Assembly (NCBI GenBank): GCA_022071945.1
Contig: JAJVIN010000001.1
Location: 1 to 64,000 of the forward strand
From: Thermoanaerobaculia bacterium
GTDB lineage: Bacteria; Acidobacteriota; Thermoanaerobaculia; UBA5066
Length of the DNA stretch: 64,000 nt
Direction: 5' to 3'
Position numbers and translations under genes: made by a program. Below the pieces are notes generated by a model. The model was not told the origin of the DNA and did no database searches. It saw only the letters and a program-made list of their open reading frames with translations. Below are positions 1 to 8,183 of the stretch, one piece after another (position 1 is the stretch's first letter; every line of letters starts with the position of its first letter).

Positions 1-119
1 GATTCCATGGCCGTCCTGTCGACCCGCCTCAGGCGCCTTCGGCGGATGATGCTGATCAGAACCCTCTCTACACGGGTGGATCACTTCTCACGAGCACATG
101 TGGATCACTTCTGGCGAGC
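1..119. mobile_element. Putative end of an IS21-like insertion sequence
   Basis: Two 20-bp direct repeats of the form gtggatcacttct-N2-cgagc start at 76 and 100, 24 bp apart, right where a cytochrome c reading frame is lost. Several directly repeated transposase-binding sites near a terminus are typical of IS21-family elements. On the minus strand an ATG at 8-6 begins a frame that leaves the window and could be the transposase start. The exact IS boundary, the other end and any target duplication are not visible, so the family assignment is tentative. Confidence 0.4.
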
Positions 120-259
120 GTTGAAGGAGTGTGGCAATCGCCGCACCCCATGATGGTCGCAAGGTACTTTCCTCGCGCCTCGGGGGTCTGTGCGATGACG
201 GGCTGGCTGGCCGCCAGAACCGCCACACCGATAGCTGCCGCCTTGAAGAAACGATGCAT
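68..259 (-). pseudogene. Truncated secreted cytochrome c
   Basis: The ATG at 259 follows a good ribosome site (ggaggg). The product begins with a signal peptide (about residues 1-23, ending ...QPVIAQ) followed by a c-type haem motif CGDCHTP near residue 39. About 47 residues look native; after the haem motif the frame runs into the repeated sequence at 76-119 and stops, giving 63 codons. A complete class I cytochrome c or oxidoreductase cytochrome subunit would be 100 residues or more and contain a distal Met ligand, which is missing. I read it as a cytochrome gene disrupted by an IS insertion. The haem motif and signal peptide are seen directly; the cause of truncation is inferred. Confidence 0.6.
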
Positions 260-327
260 AGAGATATCCCTCCCAGCGAAATTCCTCGCCTGCCGCGAGG
301 TTTGCGAACCATAAACGATCGATCTTG

Positions 328-353
328 AAAAAAGGTTTCGAGAGACTACTCGA
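328..353 (-). terminator. Weak candidate terminator after the DUF5924/DUF2914 gene
   Basis: On the minus strand a 5-bp stem (tcgag/ctcga) is followed by aacc and six T residues. The stem overlaps the stop codon of the upstream gene, and its short length makes it a weak candidate. Confidence 0.3.
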
Positions 354-1350
354 TCCTCGATCGTCCAATCAATTGACCGCCCTGTGTGAGGACCTGAACT
401 TCGACCTCGACGGGTTCCGCCCGTTTCGGCACCTGCACCGTCGACCAGTACCGATACCCCTCGGCGCGTCCGCCCACGATCGAACCCAGGCGCGATTCGT
501 AGACCTTTCTTCCGCCAGCGTACCAGACGTGGTTGATCTTTTCCGAAAGGCCCATCGGCGCCCGCACGGCAGAAAGGAAGTAGAGCCGCGAAGGAGATCC
601 GGCCGCAAAAGAGCCCACGGCTTCCGCGATCTCGAGCCGGCCCTTCGCGAGGGCCGTCCCAAAGGTCCCACTGGCGAGCGTCAAGGGGGCCGGCGGCACG
701 AAACGCCGCCCCAGAAGGGCGACCGCGAAGACGAGGAGGGCTCCGGCCGCGGACATCGAGTACCGCCTCGCGCCCGAAAACCCCGCGTGCCGGAACGTCA
801 GCGATGCGAAGACCAGGGCCGACAGGGCCGCGCTGAGGGTCAGTCCTGCCGTGTTGCTGATCTGAAAGAGCACCGGGAACATGACATTGAAGGACGCGAA
901 GATGTTGAAGGCGAGGAAGAGGCCGATCAGGTGCCACTTCTTCGAGATGTGATCGTCGTAGACCGTGTCCAGCGTGGAAAGAACGGCCGAGACGGCCAGA
1001 AGCGCCATGAAGAGAGTGTTTCGGGACGGATACGTCGCACTCTTGTGGTAGAGCGGCAAGACGAAGAAGGCGACCTGCTGGAAGAAGTTCTTGCTGAAGT
1101 AGTTGATCGCGAGCCGCAGCCGTTCGGCCCAGGCTGGTGCCAGCCTCGGATGCCCGAGGAGCACCGGAAGGAAGAGGCTCGCGACCCAGATGAAGGCCAG
1201 GTGAAAGACCGCGACGCGAAGGTAGGTGAAGTTCTTCGCCCCCAGCCACATGAACAGGATGCCGAAGAGGAGCGCCCAGGCGCTGTGGAGCCACCAGAGC
1301 ACCTTCTCGTGGCGGCGGATGGCGTCTTTCAGGCTGGAAAGCGAGTGCAT
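346..1350 (-). CDS. DUF5924/DUF2914 family multi-pass membrane protein
   Basis: The 334-residue product has about seven hydrophobic segments in its first two thirds (for example WWLHSAWALLFGILFMWLG and VAVFHLAFIWVASLFLPVLLG). A soluble C-terminal domain of about 100 residues carries the DUF2914 pattern: an INHVWYAGG-like core followed by YRYWSTVQVP. The frame stays open further upstream, but the ATG at 1350 is preferred because the upstream extension crosses the terminator hairpin of the preceding gene and has no hydrophobic or conserved character. The function of these families is unknown. It is probably an inner-membrane protein with its C-terminal domain on one face. Hairpins on both sides suggest it is transcribed alone. 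Confidence 0.75.
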   Translation of the reverse strand: MHSLSSLKDAIRRHEKVLWWLHSAWALLFGILFMWLGAKNFTYLRVAVFHLAFIWVASLFLPVLLGHPRLAPAWAERLRLAINYFSKNFFQQVAFFVLPLYHKSATYPSRNTLFMALLAVSAVLSTLDTVYDDHISKKWHLIGLFLAFNIFASFNVMFPVLFQISNTAGLTLSAALSALVFASLTFRHAGFSGARRYSMSAAGALLVFAVALLGRRFVPPAPLTLASGTFGTALAKGRLEIAEAVGSFAAGSPSRLYFLSAVRAPMGLSEKINHVWYAGGRKVYESRLGSIVGGRAEGYRYWSTVQVPKRAEPVEVEVQVLTQGGQLIGRSRIE

Positions 1351-1359
1351 CTCGAGTCG

Positions 1360-1392
1360 AAAAAGGCCTCTCCAGTGCTGGCTGGAGAGGCC
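1360..1392 (-). terminator. Rho-independent terminator after the aldehyde dehydrogenase gene
   Basis: A perfect 10-bp inverted repeat (ggcctctcca / tggagaggcc, 8-nt loop) is followed on the minus strand by five T residues. It lies 25 bp past the dehydrogenase stop codon and just upstream of the next gene's start. Confidence 0.85.
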
Positions 1393-1417
1393 CGATCCTC
1401 CGGCTTTTTCGTTCGGG

Positions 1418-2917
1418 TCAGGAAGAGGCCGGAATGTCGATCTGAGCCTTCTGGATGCGACCCGAGTAGTCGACGTAGATCGACTTCCACTCACTGAAGA
1501 CGTCGAGGGCTGCCGATCCGGCCTCGCGGTGGCCGTTGCCCGTCTGCTTCCAGCCTCCGAACGGAAGGTGCGTCTCGGCCCCGATCGTCGGCAGGTTGAC
1601 GTAGAAGATCCCGGCCTCGAGGTCGCGCATGGCGACGAAGGCCTTGTTCACATCCTGCGTGAAGATCGCCGAGGAGAGGCCGTAGTCGCTGTCGTTGGCG
1701 ATGTCGATCGCTTCCTCGAGCGAGTCGATCGGGACGACGACCGTGACCGCTCCGAAGATCTCCTCGCGGGCGATCCGCATGTTCCGGTGGCCGTCAGCGA
1801 AGACGGTGGGAGCGACGAAGAAGCCGTGCTCGTGCTCGGGGCCCGTGAGGCGAACTCCGCCCGCCGCCAGGGTGGCGCCCTCGTTCTTTCCGATCTCGAT
1901 GTACTCGAGGACGGTCGCGAGCTGCCCTTCGTTGATGGCAGGCCCCATGTCGACCGTCTCGTCGAGCCCGTTGCCGACCTTCAGGGCCCTGGCGCGCTCG
2001 GCGAGCTTCTGGGTGAACTCCTTGACGACCTTCTTGTGGACCAGCAGGCGTGAAGAGGCGGTGCAGCGCTGCCCCGTCGTGCCGAAGGCCCCCCAGACGG
2101 CGCCGTCGACGGCGAGGTCGACGTTGGCGTCATCCATGACGATGATGGGGTTCTTGCCCCCCATCTCGAGGTGGCAGTGCTTGAAGTCCGAGGCGCAGGC
2201 CTCGCTGATGGTGCGGCCCACGTCGGTCGAGCCCGTGAACGAGACGACCTTGACCCGCGGGTCCTTGATGAGGGGCATTCCGACGCGCCTTCCGCTCCCG
2301 GTGACGACGTTGAAGACGCCGGGCGGGAGGCCGGCGTCATGCAGGGCCTCGGCGAAGTTCAGGGTCGAATGCGGCGTGTCGGTCGCCGGCTTGATGACGA
2401 CGGTGTTGCCGCAGATGAGGGCCGCCATCGTCTTCCAGGAGGGGATCGCCATCGGGAAATTCCAGGGCGTGATGAACCCGCAGACCCCGACCGGGCAGCG
2501 GACAGACATCGCGAACTTGTTCGGGAGCTCGGACGGGGTCGTCTGACCGAAGAGCCTCCGGCCCTCGCCCCCCATCAGGAAGGAGATGTCGATGGCTTCC
2601 TGGACATCGCCGCGGGCTTCCTTGAGGACCTTGCCCATCTCCCGCGTCATGGCGGCGGAGTACTTCTCCTTGCGGTCCTTCAGGAGCTGACCGGCGCGAT
2701 AGAGGATCTCGCCCCGCTGGGGTCCGGGCACGAGGCGCCAGGACTTGTACGCCTCGGCGGCCACGTCGACGGCGGCCTTGACGTCCTCGGCCGAGGAATC
2801 CTGGAAAAGGCCGATGAGATCTCTCGTGTCCGCCGGGTTGCGGTTCTCGACGAGCTTGCCGGAGGTGGCGGTCACCCACTCTCCGTTGACGAAGTTCTTG
2901 AAGACGGGAGCCTGCAT
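1418..2917 (-). CDS. NAD(P)-dependent aldehyde dehydrogenase
   Basis: The 499-residue protein is full length for the ALDH superfamily, which oxidises aldehydes to carboxylates with NAD(P)+. The expected catalytic set is present: Asn153 in TPWNF, the cofactor-loop motif FTGSTDVG (228-235), general base Glu251 in LEMGGKNP and nucleophile Cys285 in GQRCTASS. The C-terminal stretch with [20 protein letters not shown] resembles the ketoglutarate-semialdehyde/aldehyde dehydrogenase branch, but the substrate cannot be set from sequence alone. It lies 32 bp after the bactofilin gene on the same strand, so the two may be cotranscribed, and a strong terminator follows it. Confidence 0.93.
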   Translation of the reverse strand: MQAPVFKNFVNGEWVTATSGKLVENRNPADTRDLIGLFQDSSAEDVKAAVDVAAEAYKSWRLVPGPQRGEILYRAGQLLKDRKEKYSAAMTREMGKVLKEARGDVQEAIDISFLMGGEGRRLFGQTTPSELPNKFAMSVRCPVGVCGFITPWNFPMAIPSWKTMAALICGNTVVIKPATDTPHSTLNFAEALHDAGLPPGVFNVVTGSGRRVGMPLIKDPRVKVVSFTGSTDVGRTISEACASDFKHCHLEMGGKNPIIVMDDANVDLAVDGAVWGAFGTTGQRCTASSRLLVHKKVVKEFTQKLAERARALKVGNGLDETVDMGPAINEGQLATVLEYIEIGKNEGATLAAGGVRLTGPEHEHGFFVAPTVFADGHRNMRIAREEIFGAVTVVVPIDSLEEAIDIANDSDYGLSSAIFTQDVNKAFVAMRDLEAGIFYVNLPTIGAETHLPFGGWKQTGNGHREAGSAALDVFSEWKSIYVDYSGRIQKAQIDIPASS

Positions 2918-2949
2918 TCTGGGGTTCCTTTCCGGGCCGAACTGCAGGG

Positions 2950-3438
2950 TTACTTGTGCGAGGTGCCCCCGCCTGCGGTCCCCGGGTTTTCGGAGGGGGT
3001 CTTCCCTCCCATGTCGACACTTCCCTTGAACTGGGCTCCCTCGGCGATCGCGATCTTCGGCGACCGGATGTTTCCCTCGAGGGAACCGGTCGGCAGGATT
3101 TCCACCTTCTCGGTGGCGGTGACGTTGCCGACGACGCGTCCGGCGACCGTGACGTAGTGGGCCTTGACCTCGGCGTTCACCTGGGCGCCCTCGCTGATCT
3201 TCAGGGTCTTCGTGAGGTTGATCTTCCCCTCGACCTTGCCCTCGATCGCCACGTCCTCGTCGCCCGAAAGCTCGCCCTGGATCCTGATGTTCTTACCGAT
3301 CACGGAAGTCGCCCTCCCCTCGATTTTCGCCGCACTGGGACGGAAGAATGGAGCGGGTGCCGGGCTGGCCGGCGCCGGGGCCGGCGAGTTCTTCTTTTCC
3401 TCTTCTGGAGGCCGGCCGATCTTGCCGAAGAGAGCCAT
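2950..3438 (-). CDS. Bactofilin (polymer-forming cytoskeletal protein)
   Basis: The 162-residue protein has the bactofilin layout: a short charged N-terminus (MALFGKIG), an Ala/Pro-rich linker (about 16-35), a central beta-helix of about 100 residues made of short repeats ([47 protein letters not shown] and so on), and a disordered Gly/Thr-rich tail. Bactofilins polymerise without nucleotide into filaments, often at the membrane, and position cell-wall or morphogenesis proteins. The gene lies between the radical SAM gene (39 bp upstream) and the aldehyde dehydrogenase gene, all on the minus strand, but nothing in the sequence links their functions. Confidence 0.92.
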   Translation of the reverse strand: MALFGKIGRPPEEEKKNSPAPAPASPAPAPFFRPSAAKIEGRATSVIGKNIRIQGELSGDEDVAIEGKVEGKINLTKTLKISEGAQVNAEVKAHYVTVAGRVVGNVTATEKVEILPTGSLEGNIRSPKIAIAEGAQFKGSVDMGGKTPSENPGTAGGGTSHK

Positions 3439-3477
3439 GAGTTCGCGAGATTCTAACCTGCCGCGCGTGAAACGCCG

Positions 3478-4551
3478 TCAGTAGAGCTTGTGCTCACACC
3501 GCCCGCACGCCTCGACATTGCCCATCGTCGCGATCTCGTGCCGGCAGGCGCGGTAGATCTCGTTGTTCCAGATCTTCTTGACCGACACCGAACGGTCGGC
3601 GAGGGTGGCCATCACCTGTCCGCGGCACGGTCCGACTTCCCCGCTCGGGTGGATGCGTAATCCGGCCCAGAGCATTCCGCACCCGTGGCCGAGATCCTTC
3701 GAGCTGCCGAGGTAAAAGGTCTTCCAGAGCTCCTTCGGGATGTGGGGGTAGAGCGTGACGTTCTCTTCCTTCTCCAGGCGCGTGAGCGTCTCGAGAAGAA
3801 CGTCCACGTCGATCCCCTCGGCGAGGCTGCGCTCGTGGTCCAGGAAGATCAGGTGCTCCACGGTCAGGGCATCGGCCCGGGCCTCGTCGCGAACCTTCAC
3901 GATGTCGTTCATGTAGGCGAAGTTCTGGGGCGTGACCGTGCAGTTGATCGTCAACCGGGGGTGCTTCTTCCCCGCCTTTTCGCGCGCCTCGCGGACCGCT
4001 CGCAATCCTTCGACCGCCCGCCGGAAGGACCCCATCTTGCGCCGCACGAGATCGTGAATGGCCTCGGGGCCGTCGATGGAGACGTTGATCCGGTTCACGC
4101 CGAGTGAGACGAGGTCCTCCGCGATCGCCGAAAGCGTCCAGCCGTTGGTGATGACCGAGGTGCTGAATCCCTTTCCCTTGGCGTATTCGATGAGGTCCAT
4201 CAATCCGGGGTAGAGAAACGGCTCGCCCCCGCTGAAGTGGAAGAACGGCATGACCGGGAACGAGGCCTCGACGTCGTCGATGATCTCTTTCCACCTCTCC
4301 AGCGGCAGTTCCTGCGACCGCGAACCGGGAATCGGAAAGCCCGGCAGACCGGCCGCGTGCTCCGGGATGTGCTGGCAACACATCGCGCAGTCGAGGTTGC
4401 ACCGGTAGGTGACGTGGGCCAGCACCGCCAGGGGAAAGAGGGAATACCCGCGCGAGAGCTTCTTGACGGGACTCAGCCAGCCGTGAACCGCCGCCGCACG
4501 GTTCTCGAGCTTCTTGTAGGTCTCCATCGGGATCATGTTCAGAAGTGACAT
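3478..4551 (-). CDS. Radical SAM protein with C-terminal cysteine-rich (SPASM-like) domain
   Basis: This 357-residue protein has the radical SAM cluster motif CNLDCAMC (Cys51, Cys55, Cys58), a GGEPFL motif typical of SAM binding, and the ITNG and SIDG strands of the TIM-barrel core. The C-terminal third holds GHGCGM, GPCRG and the terminal CGRCEHKLY, a cysteine pattern like SPASM or twitch domains that bind extra iron-sulfur clusters. Such proteins modify peptides, cofactors or metabolites by radical chemistry; the substrate is unknown. The gene heads a possible operon with the bactofilin. There is no obvious precursor peptide gene next to it. Confidence 0.9.
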   Translation of the reverse strand: MSLLNMIPMETYKKLENRAAAVHGWLSPVKKLSRGYSLFPLAVLAHVTYRCNLDCAMCCQHIPEHAAGLPGFPIPGSRSQELPLERWKEIIDDVEASFPVMPFFHFSGGEPFLYPGLMDLIEYAKGKGFSTSVITNGWTLSAIAEDLVSLGVNRINVSIDGPEAIHDLVRRKMGSFRRAVEGLRAVREAREKAGKKHPRLTINCTVTPQNFAYMNDIVKVRDEARADALTVEHLIFLDHERSLAEGIDVDVLLETLTRLEKEENVTLYPHIPKELWKTFYLGSSKDLGHGCGMLWAGLRIHPSGEVGPCRGQVMATLADRSVSVKKIWNNEIYRACRHEIATMGNVEACGRCEHKLY

Positions 4552-4673
4552 TCAGGTGTCTCCAGGAAGCCTGGAACGAGACGCTCCGGTCCGGCTCCCC
4601 CAGAAAAGTGCCGAGAGTAGCATCGATCCCCCGGCAGCCCTGCTTCGGCAACCGTGAGCGGACGAGGCGCGAC

Positions 4674-5120
4674 TCACCTGTCCAACGGGTGCCCGTCCAA
4701 CGGGTGCCGCCAGCGCAGCGCAGGGAACCTCGCGAAGTCGCGATCCGTGGTGATCCATTCACTTCCTGACTCGATGGCCAGAGCTGCGAGATAGGCGTCG
4801 GTAACCAGGTTCCCCCGGGCGCCGCTCCTCCTGCAAAGGTCGATGAATAGCGGCCAGTGGCGAGGCCCCGGGGCCACGTGGACGGCACCGGGCTGGTCTC
4901 TCAGGAATCCCACGAATCCGGCCGCCTCATCCAGGGAACTGGGCTTCACGAACACCTTCGGGTGAGTCGTGATCCTCACGACCGCGGCCAGCACGAGATC
5001 CGGGGCTCCAAACGGCTGCCCCGTGCTCAGGGTCCCCTCCAGCCACTCGCGAAACTGGTCATGGCTTTCCATGTCCCGCCGGAAGGCGTAGATCAGGACG
5101 TTCGCGTCGATCAGGATCAA
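4674..5120 (-). CDS. VapC-type PIN-domain toxin
   Basis: The 148-residue PIN-domain protein is the likely toxin of a type II pair, an Mg-dependent RNase. Conserved acidic residues are Asp5 (LIDANVLIYA), Asp108 (VTDAYLAALA) and Asp126/Asp128 (TTDRDF). The usual internal Glu is replaced in DLVLAAVVRI, as in some mycobacterial-type VapC proteins. The start codon overlaps the end of the VapB gene by 4 bp. The last ten residues, HPLDGHPLDR, come from a short tandem DNA duplication. Confidence 0.88.
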   Translation of the reverse strand: MILIDANVLIYAFRRDMESHDQFREWLEGTLSTGQPFGAPDLVLAAVVRITTHPKVFVKPSSLDEAAGFVGFLRDQPGAVHVAPGPRHWPLFIDLCRRSGARGNLVTDAYLAALAIESGSEWITTDRDFARFPALRWRHPLDGHPLDR

Positions 5121-5356
5121 TCGAGACCATCCATCCGGTCCATCACGGCCGAGGTGTCATCGAGCGTGATTCCCGCTTGCAGACCTCCCGATCCGGACGT
5201 GGGGACTCGGACCGGGTGCGGTCCGGGGACCGGTTTCTGCTGGAGGGCCATGCGAACGGCATCTTCAATGACCGCCGTGAGCGTCCGATGAGTCTCGGCC
5301 GCCCTCAGCTTCGCCTGGCGCAAGAGTTCGTCGTTCATACTGATGGTCGTTCGCAT
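5117..5356 (-). CDS. VapB-type ribbon-helix-helix antitoxin
   Basis: The 79-residue protein starts with MRTTISMNDELLRQAK, the beta-strand and first helix of a ribbon-helix-helix DNA-binding domain, followed by HRTLTAVIEDAVRMAL. The C-terminal half is Gly/Pro-rich and ends in an acidic helix (DDTSAVMDRMDGLD) that would bind and block the PIN toxin. The antitoxin gene comes first and overlaps the toxin gene by 4 bp, the usual order for VapBC. Such antitoxins normally repress their own promoter. Confidence 0.87.
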   Translation of the reverse strand: MRTTISMNDELLRQAKLRAAETHRTLTAVIEDAVRMALQQKPVPGPHPVRVPTSGSGGLQAGITLDDTSAVMDRMDGLD

Positions 5357-5420
5357 GCATCAAAACATACGGCTCGGCGATGCGCCCGTCAACTCGACTC
5401 TGCCGGCGACCGGCCGACCT

Positions 5421-8183
5421 TCACGTGATGAGGCGCAGCCCCGGCGGGAGCGACTCGCCGAACATCCGCTTCTCGTCGGCCTCGTCCAGGCCCGTCGGTT
5501 CCTCCACCATCCGGATCCAGCTCGCCGCGAGCCGTCCCGCCCGGAGCCGAGTCACGATCTCGGATCGCAAGGAGGCGTCGAGGTCGCGTTCCCGGTCGCC
5601 ACTGGCCCGGGAGAGAAGAACGGCGGCGAAGGCGGCCTGTGGGTCGGTTCCCCAGTCGGCTCCGAGCGTCCGCCGGGCCCAGGACTCGGCAACCTCCCGG
5701 TCCACCACCGAGTGGACGGTGCCGTAGAGCGGAACGCGTGCCCCGAGGCGTCCGATGGTCCACCAGAAGAGAGAAGCGGATGGACTCCCGGTGACGGCGG
5801 ACAGGAGCCGTTCTCCGGCCTCGACCTTCATCGACGGCGGGACTCTCTCGAGCGAGCCGGCCAGGCGGACGAGGTCCTCGAAACCGGGACGCCGCGGGTT
5901 CCGGCTCTTCCTGTCGAGGGTGGCGAGATCCTTCGAGATGTCGGCGAATAGCCGCTTCTGCGCCGTCTCGTCCAACCCTCCCGCGACCCTCCGCCACATC
6001 GTCCACCACTCGCTCCAGACCGGCGTCTCTTGCGAATACTGGATCCCGAGGTCCTGGATCGCCCAGAGCTGGGTCATCCGCCAATCGTCGAGCGGGTAGC
6101 CGTAGCCAGGTCTGAGACAGAAACCCGCCAGCCCAAACCAGTGTCTCTCGTGATCCGCGGAGCGTCTCCGCCTCTTCCCCGCCTCGAGCAAGACCGAGAA
6201 GAGCTCCCGCAGGAGAGGCGTCTCCCACTCTTCCCGCTTCCCGAGGATCTTCTCGAGATCAGTCCGGATCGACCGGATCTCCTTCGGATTGACGTCCTTC
6301 GACCGGTTTCCGTAGAGGCGATGGATGAGGTGAGAGGCTTCCCGGAACCGGGGATGGACCGTCCGTTCATCCCGCTTCCTCTCTTCCGTTCGAAGCTGGA
6401 ACGCGAAGTCCCACTTCTGATCCCGGTCCTCGATCGACCGGCATCCGAGGTCGAGGGTTCCGACCTCGGAGAGCCTCGCCGAGAGCCGGACCGAGACCTC
6501 TCCCGTTCCGGGTCCCTCGATGACGGTCGCCATCGGCGGCAGGGCATTGAATTCCGACTGTTCGAGATCTGTCAGCGTTCCGGGCGCATAGGCCGTGTCG
6601 CCCGCGTCGGTGACGAGGTGGAAGCGGACGGGCTGCCCGATCCGCAGAGAGAACGCCCGCTGGGTGAGCTCGATTGCCTGGTCCTCTTCCGTTCCGCGAG
6701 GCAAGAGGCAGACGCCCTGCTGCTTTCCCCCTTCGCCGGAAACGACGAGAAAGTAGCTTCGGGGGGCGCCTCCGCCGATGCGAAGGCCCTTCCCCCGCCG
6801 CGCCAGTCCATAGGCAACCGCGCCGCGCGCGACGGCAAGATCGGGTGTCTCGTTCTTCAGGAGACGCGGCTCTCGCATTCCCCACGAAGACAGAACCTCG
6901 ATGAGCCTTCTGGAAAAGCGCTCGGCGTGAAAGACGCCTCCGTTCAAAAGGACGGCGTCGGGCACGGCCTCGGTGGCTGGCGCATCCGCCGGCAACCCCA
7001 GGGCCTCACGGCTCGCCGCGCCGTGCTGAGAGAGAAAGGCCGCGATGTGGCGTGTGATTCCCGGATCGGCCGCATAGCGCAGCCCGAACTCCACGATCCC
7101 CGAGCGCCGGCCCTGAGGCTTCTCGTCCACCCCTGCGAACGGGAAGAAGCCGTCGACGAGCATCTCTCGCACGGCGCTGGCGGCCAGATCGACCGTCCGG
7201 GCTCCACCGACGAGGCGCGAACCCGAGCCGAGAAGCGTCACGGCCACCCGCTCCGGGCCTTCCTCCGAGAGGACGCGCTCCTTCGCCAGGCGGCACTGCT
7301 GGATCAGCTGCGAGAGCCGGGCGGAACTCAGGCGCTCCTGTCCCAGCTGGCTCTCGGCGTGGTGCGCGAGAGTGAGATCCATGTTGTCGCCGCCGAGCAT
7401 CAGGTGGTCGCCGACGGCGATCCGGGTGAGGCGCGGCTCGCCTTTCTCCGTGTCGATGCGGATGAGCGTGAGATCGGTGGTTCCCCCGCCGACATCGACG
7501 ACGAGCAGGAGCCGCACGCCGGCGAGCTGTTCCAGAAGGCTCCCCTGGTGATGGTGGAGCCAGTCGTAGCACGCGGCCTGTGGCTCCTCGAGGAGACGGA
7601 CCTCCGGCAGCCCCGCGGCGCGCGCCGCCTCCACCGTCAGGCTCCGAGCGTCAGCGTCGAAGGAAGCCGGGACCGTCAGAACGATCGACTGCTTCTCCAG
7701 CGGCTCCTCGGGATGCCGGTGGTTCCACGCTGCCCTGACATGGGCGAGGTAGCTGGCGGAAGCGGCGACGGGCGAGATCTTCGGAACGTCTTCGGGGGCC
7801 CCCCAAGGGAGAATCGGCGCGGAGCGGTCCACACCCGCGTGGGAAAGCCAGCTTTTTGCGCTCGCGACGAGACGCCCGGGAACGCGTGAGCCCATGTCTC
7901 GAGCCAGCTCTCCAGTGACGGAGCCCGGGATGCCCGCGGGGTCGTCCGCGCCCCACGGAAGGTCCAGGGCGCCGTCGGGCAGCTCACCCTCGCTCGTGTG
8001 GTACCGGACGGAGGGAAGGAGTTTCCTCGGGGCGACTCCCCCGCCCGGCACGAGCTGCTCGACCTCAAAGAGCGGGATCTCTTTCGCGCGCTTCTTCACA
8101 TCCTGGAAGGCGACGACGGTGTGAGTGGTGCCGAGGTCGATCCCGACGAGATACCGCGACGGTGAGTCCTTCCTGGCGATGGC
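5421..8183 (-). CDS. Hsp70-family ATPase, second copy, with long C-terminal extension; start codon unclear
   Basis: The frame encodes an actin-fold Hsp70-like ATPase: phosphate-1 motif GIDLGTTHTVV, VPASFD, phosphate-2 motif LVVDVGGGTTDLTLI and adenosine motif LLNGGVFHAE. About 300 extra C-terminal residues probably belong to the DUF3731-type region found with Hsp70/DUF2760 clusters. The coordinates cover the open frame from just after the preceding gene's TGA; within them the first standard start (GTG at 8099) would remove the phosphate-1 motif. The 28 codons before it contain the motif but no ATG, GTG or TTG. A ribosome-site-like AGGAAGGA lies in this stretch. Translation may use a rare start or readthrough, or the start may have been lost by mutation or sequencing error. 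Confidence 0.85.
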   Translation of the reverse strand, partial: AIARKDSPSRYLVGIDLGTTHTVVAFQDVKKRAKEIPLFEVEQLVPGGGVAPRKLLPSVRYHTSEGELPDGALDLPWGADDPAGIPGSVTGELARDMGSRVPGRLVASAKSWLSHAGVDRSAPILPWGAPEDVPKISPVAASASYLAHVRAAWNHRHPEEPLEKQSIVLTVPASFDADARSLTVEAARAAGLPEVRLLEEPQAACYDWLHHHQGSLLEQLAGVRLLLVVDVGGGTTDLTLIRIDTEKGEPRLTRIAVGDHLMLGGDNMDLTLAHHAESQLGQERLSSARLSQLIQQCRLAKERVLSEEGPERVAVTLLGSGSRLVGGARTVDLAASAVREMLVDGFFPFAGVDEKPQGRRSGIVEFGLRYAADPGITRHIAAFLSQHGAASREALGLPADAPATEAVPDAVLLNGGVFHAERFSRRLIEVLSSWGMREPRLLKNETPDLAVARGAVAYGLARRGKGLRIGGGAPRSYFLVVSGEGGKQQGVCLLPRGTEEDQAIELTQRAFSLRIGQPVRFHLVTDAGDTAYAPGTLTDLEQSEFNALPPMATVIEGPGTGEVSVRLSARLSEVGTLDLGCRSIEDRDQKWDFAFQLRTEERKRDERTVHPRFREASHLIHRLYGNRSKDVNPKEIRSIRTDLEKILGKREEWETPLLRELFSVLLEAGKRRRRSADHERHWFGLAGFCLRPGYGYPLDDWRMTQLWAIQDLGIQYSQETPVWSEWWTMWRRVAGGLDETAQKRLFADISKDLATLDRKSRNPRRPGFEDLVRLAGSLERVPPSMKVEAGERLLSAVTGSPSASLFWWTIGRLGARVPLYGTVHSVVDREVAESWARRTLGADWGTDPQAAFAAVLLSRASGDRERDLDASLRSEIVTRLRAGRLAASWIRMVEEPTGLDEADEKRMFGESLPPGLRLIT

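Noticed and set aside
6030-7889. Long open frame on the plus strand opposite the second Hsp70 gene
   Set aside because: It is antisense to a protein with clear ATPase motifs, and its translation is Arg/Glu-rich with no domain features. High-GC coding DNA often leaves such frames open.
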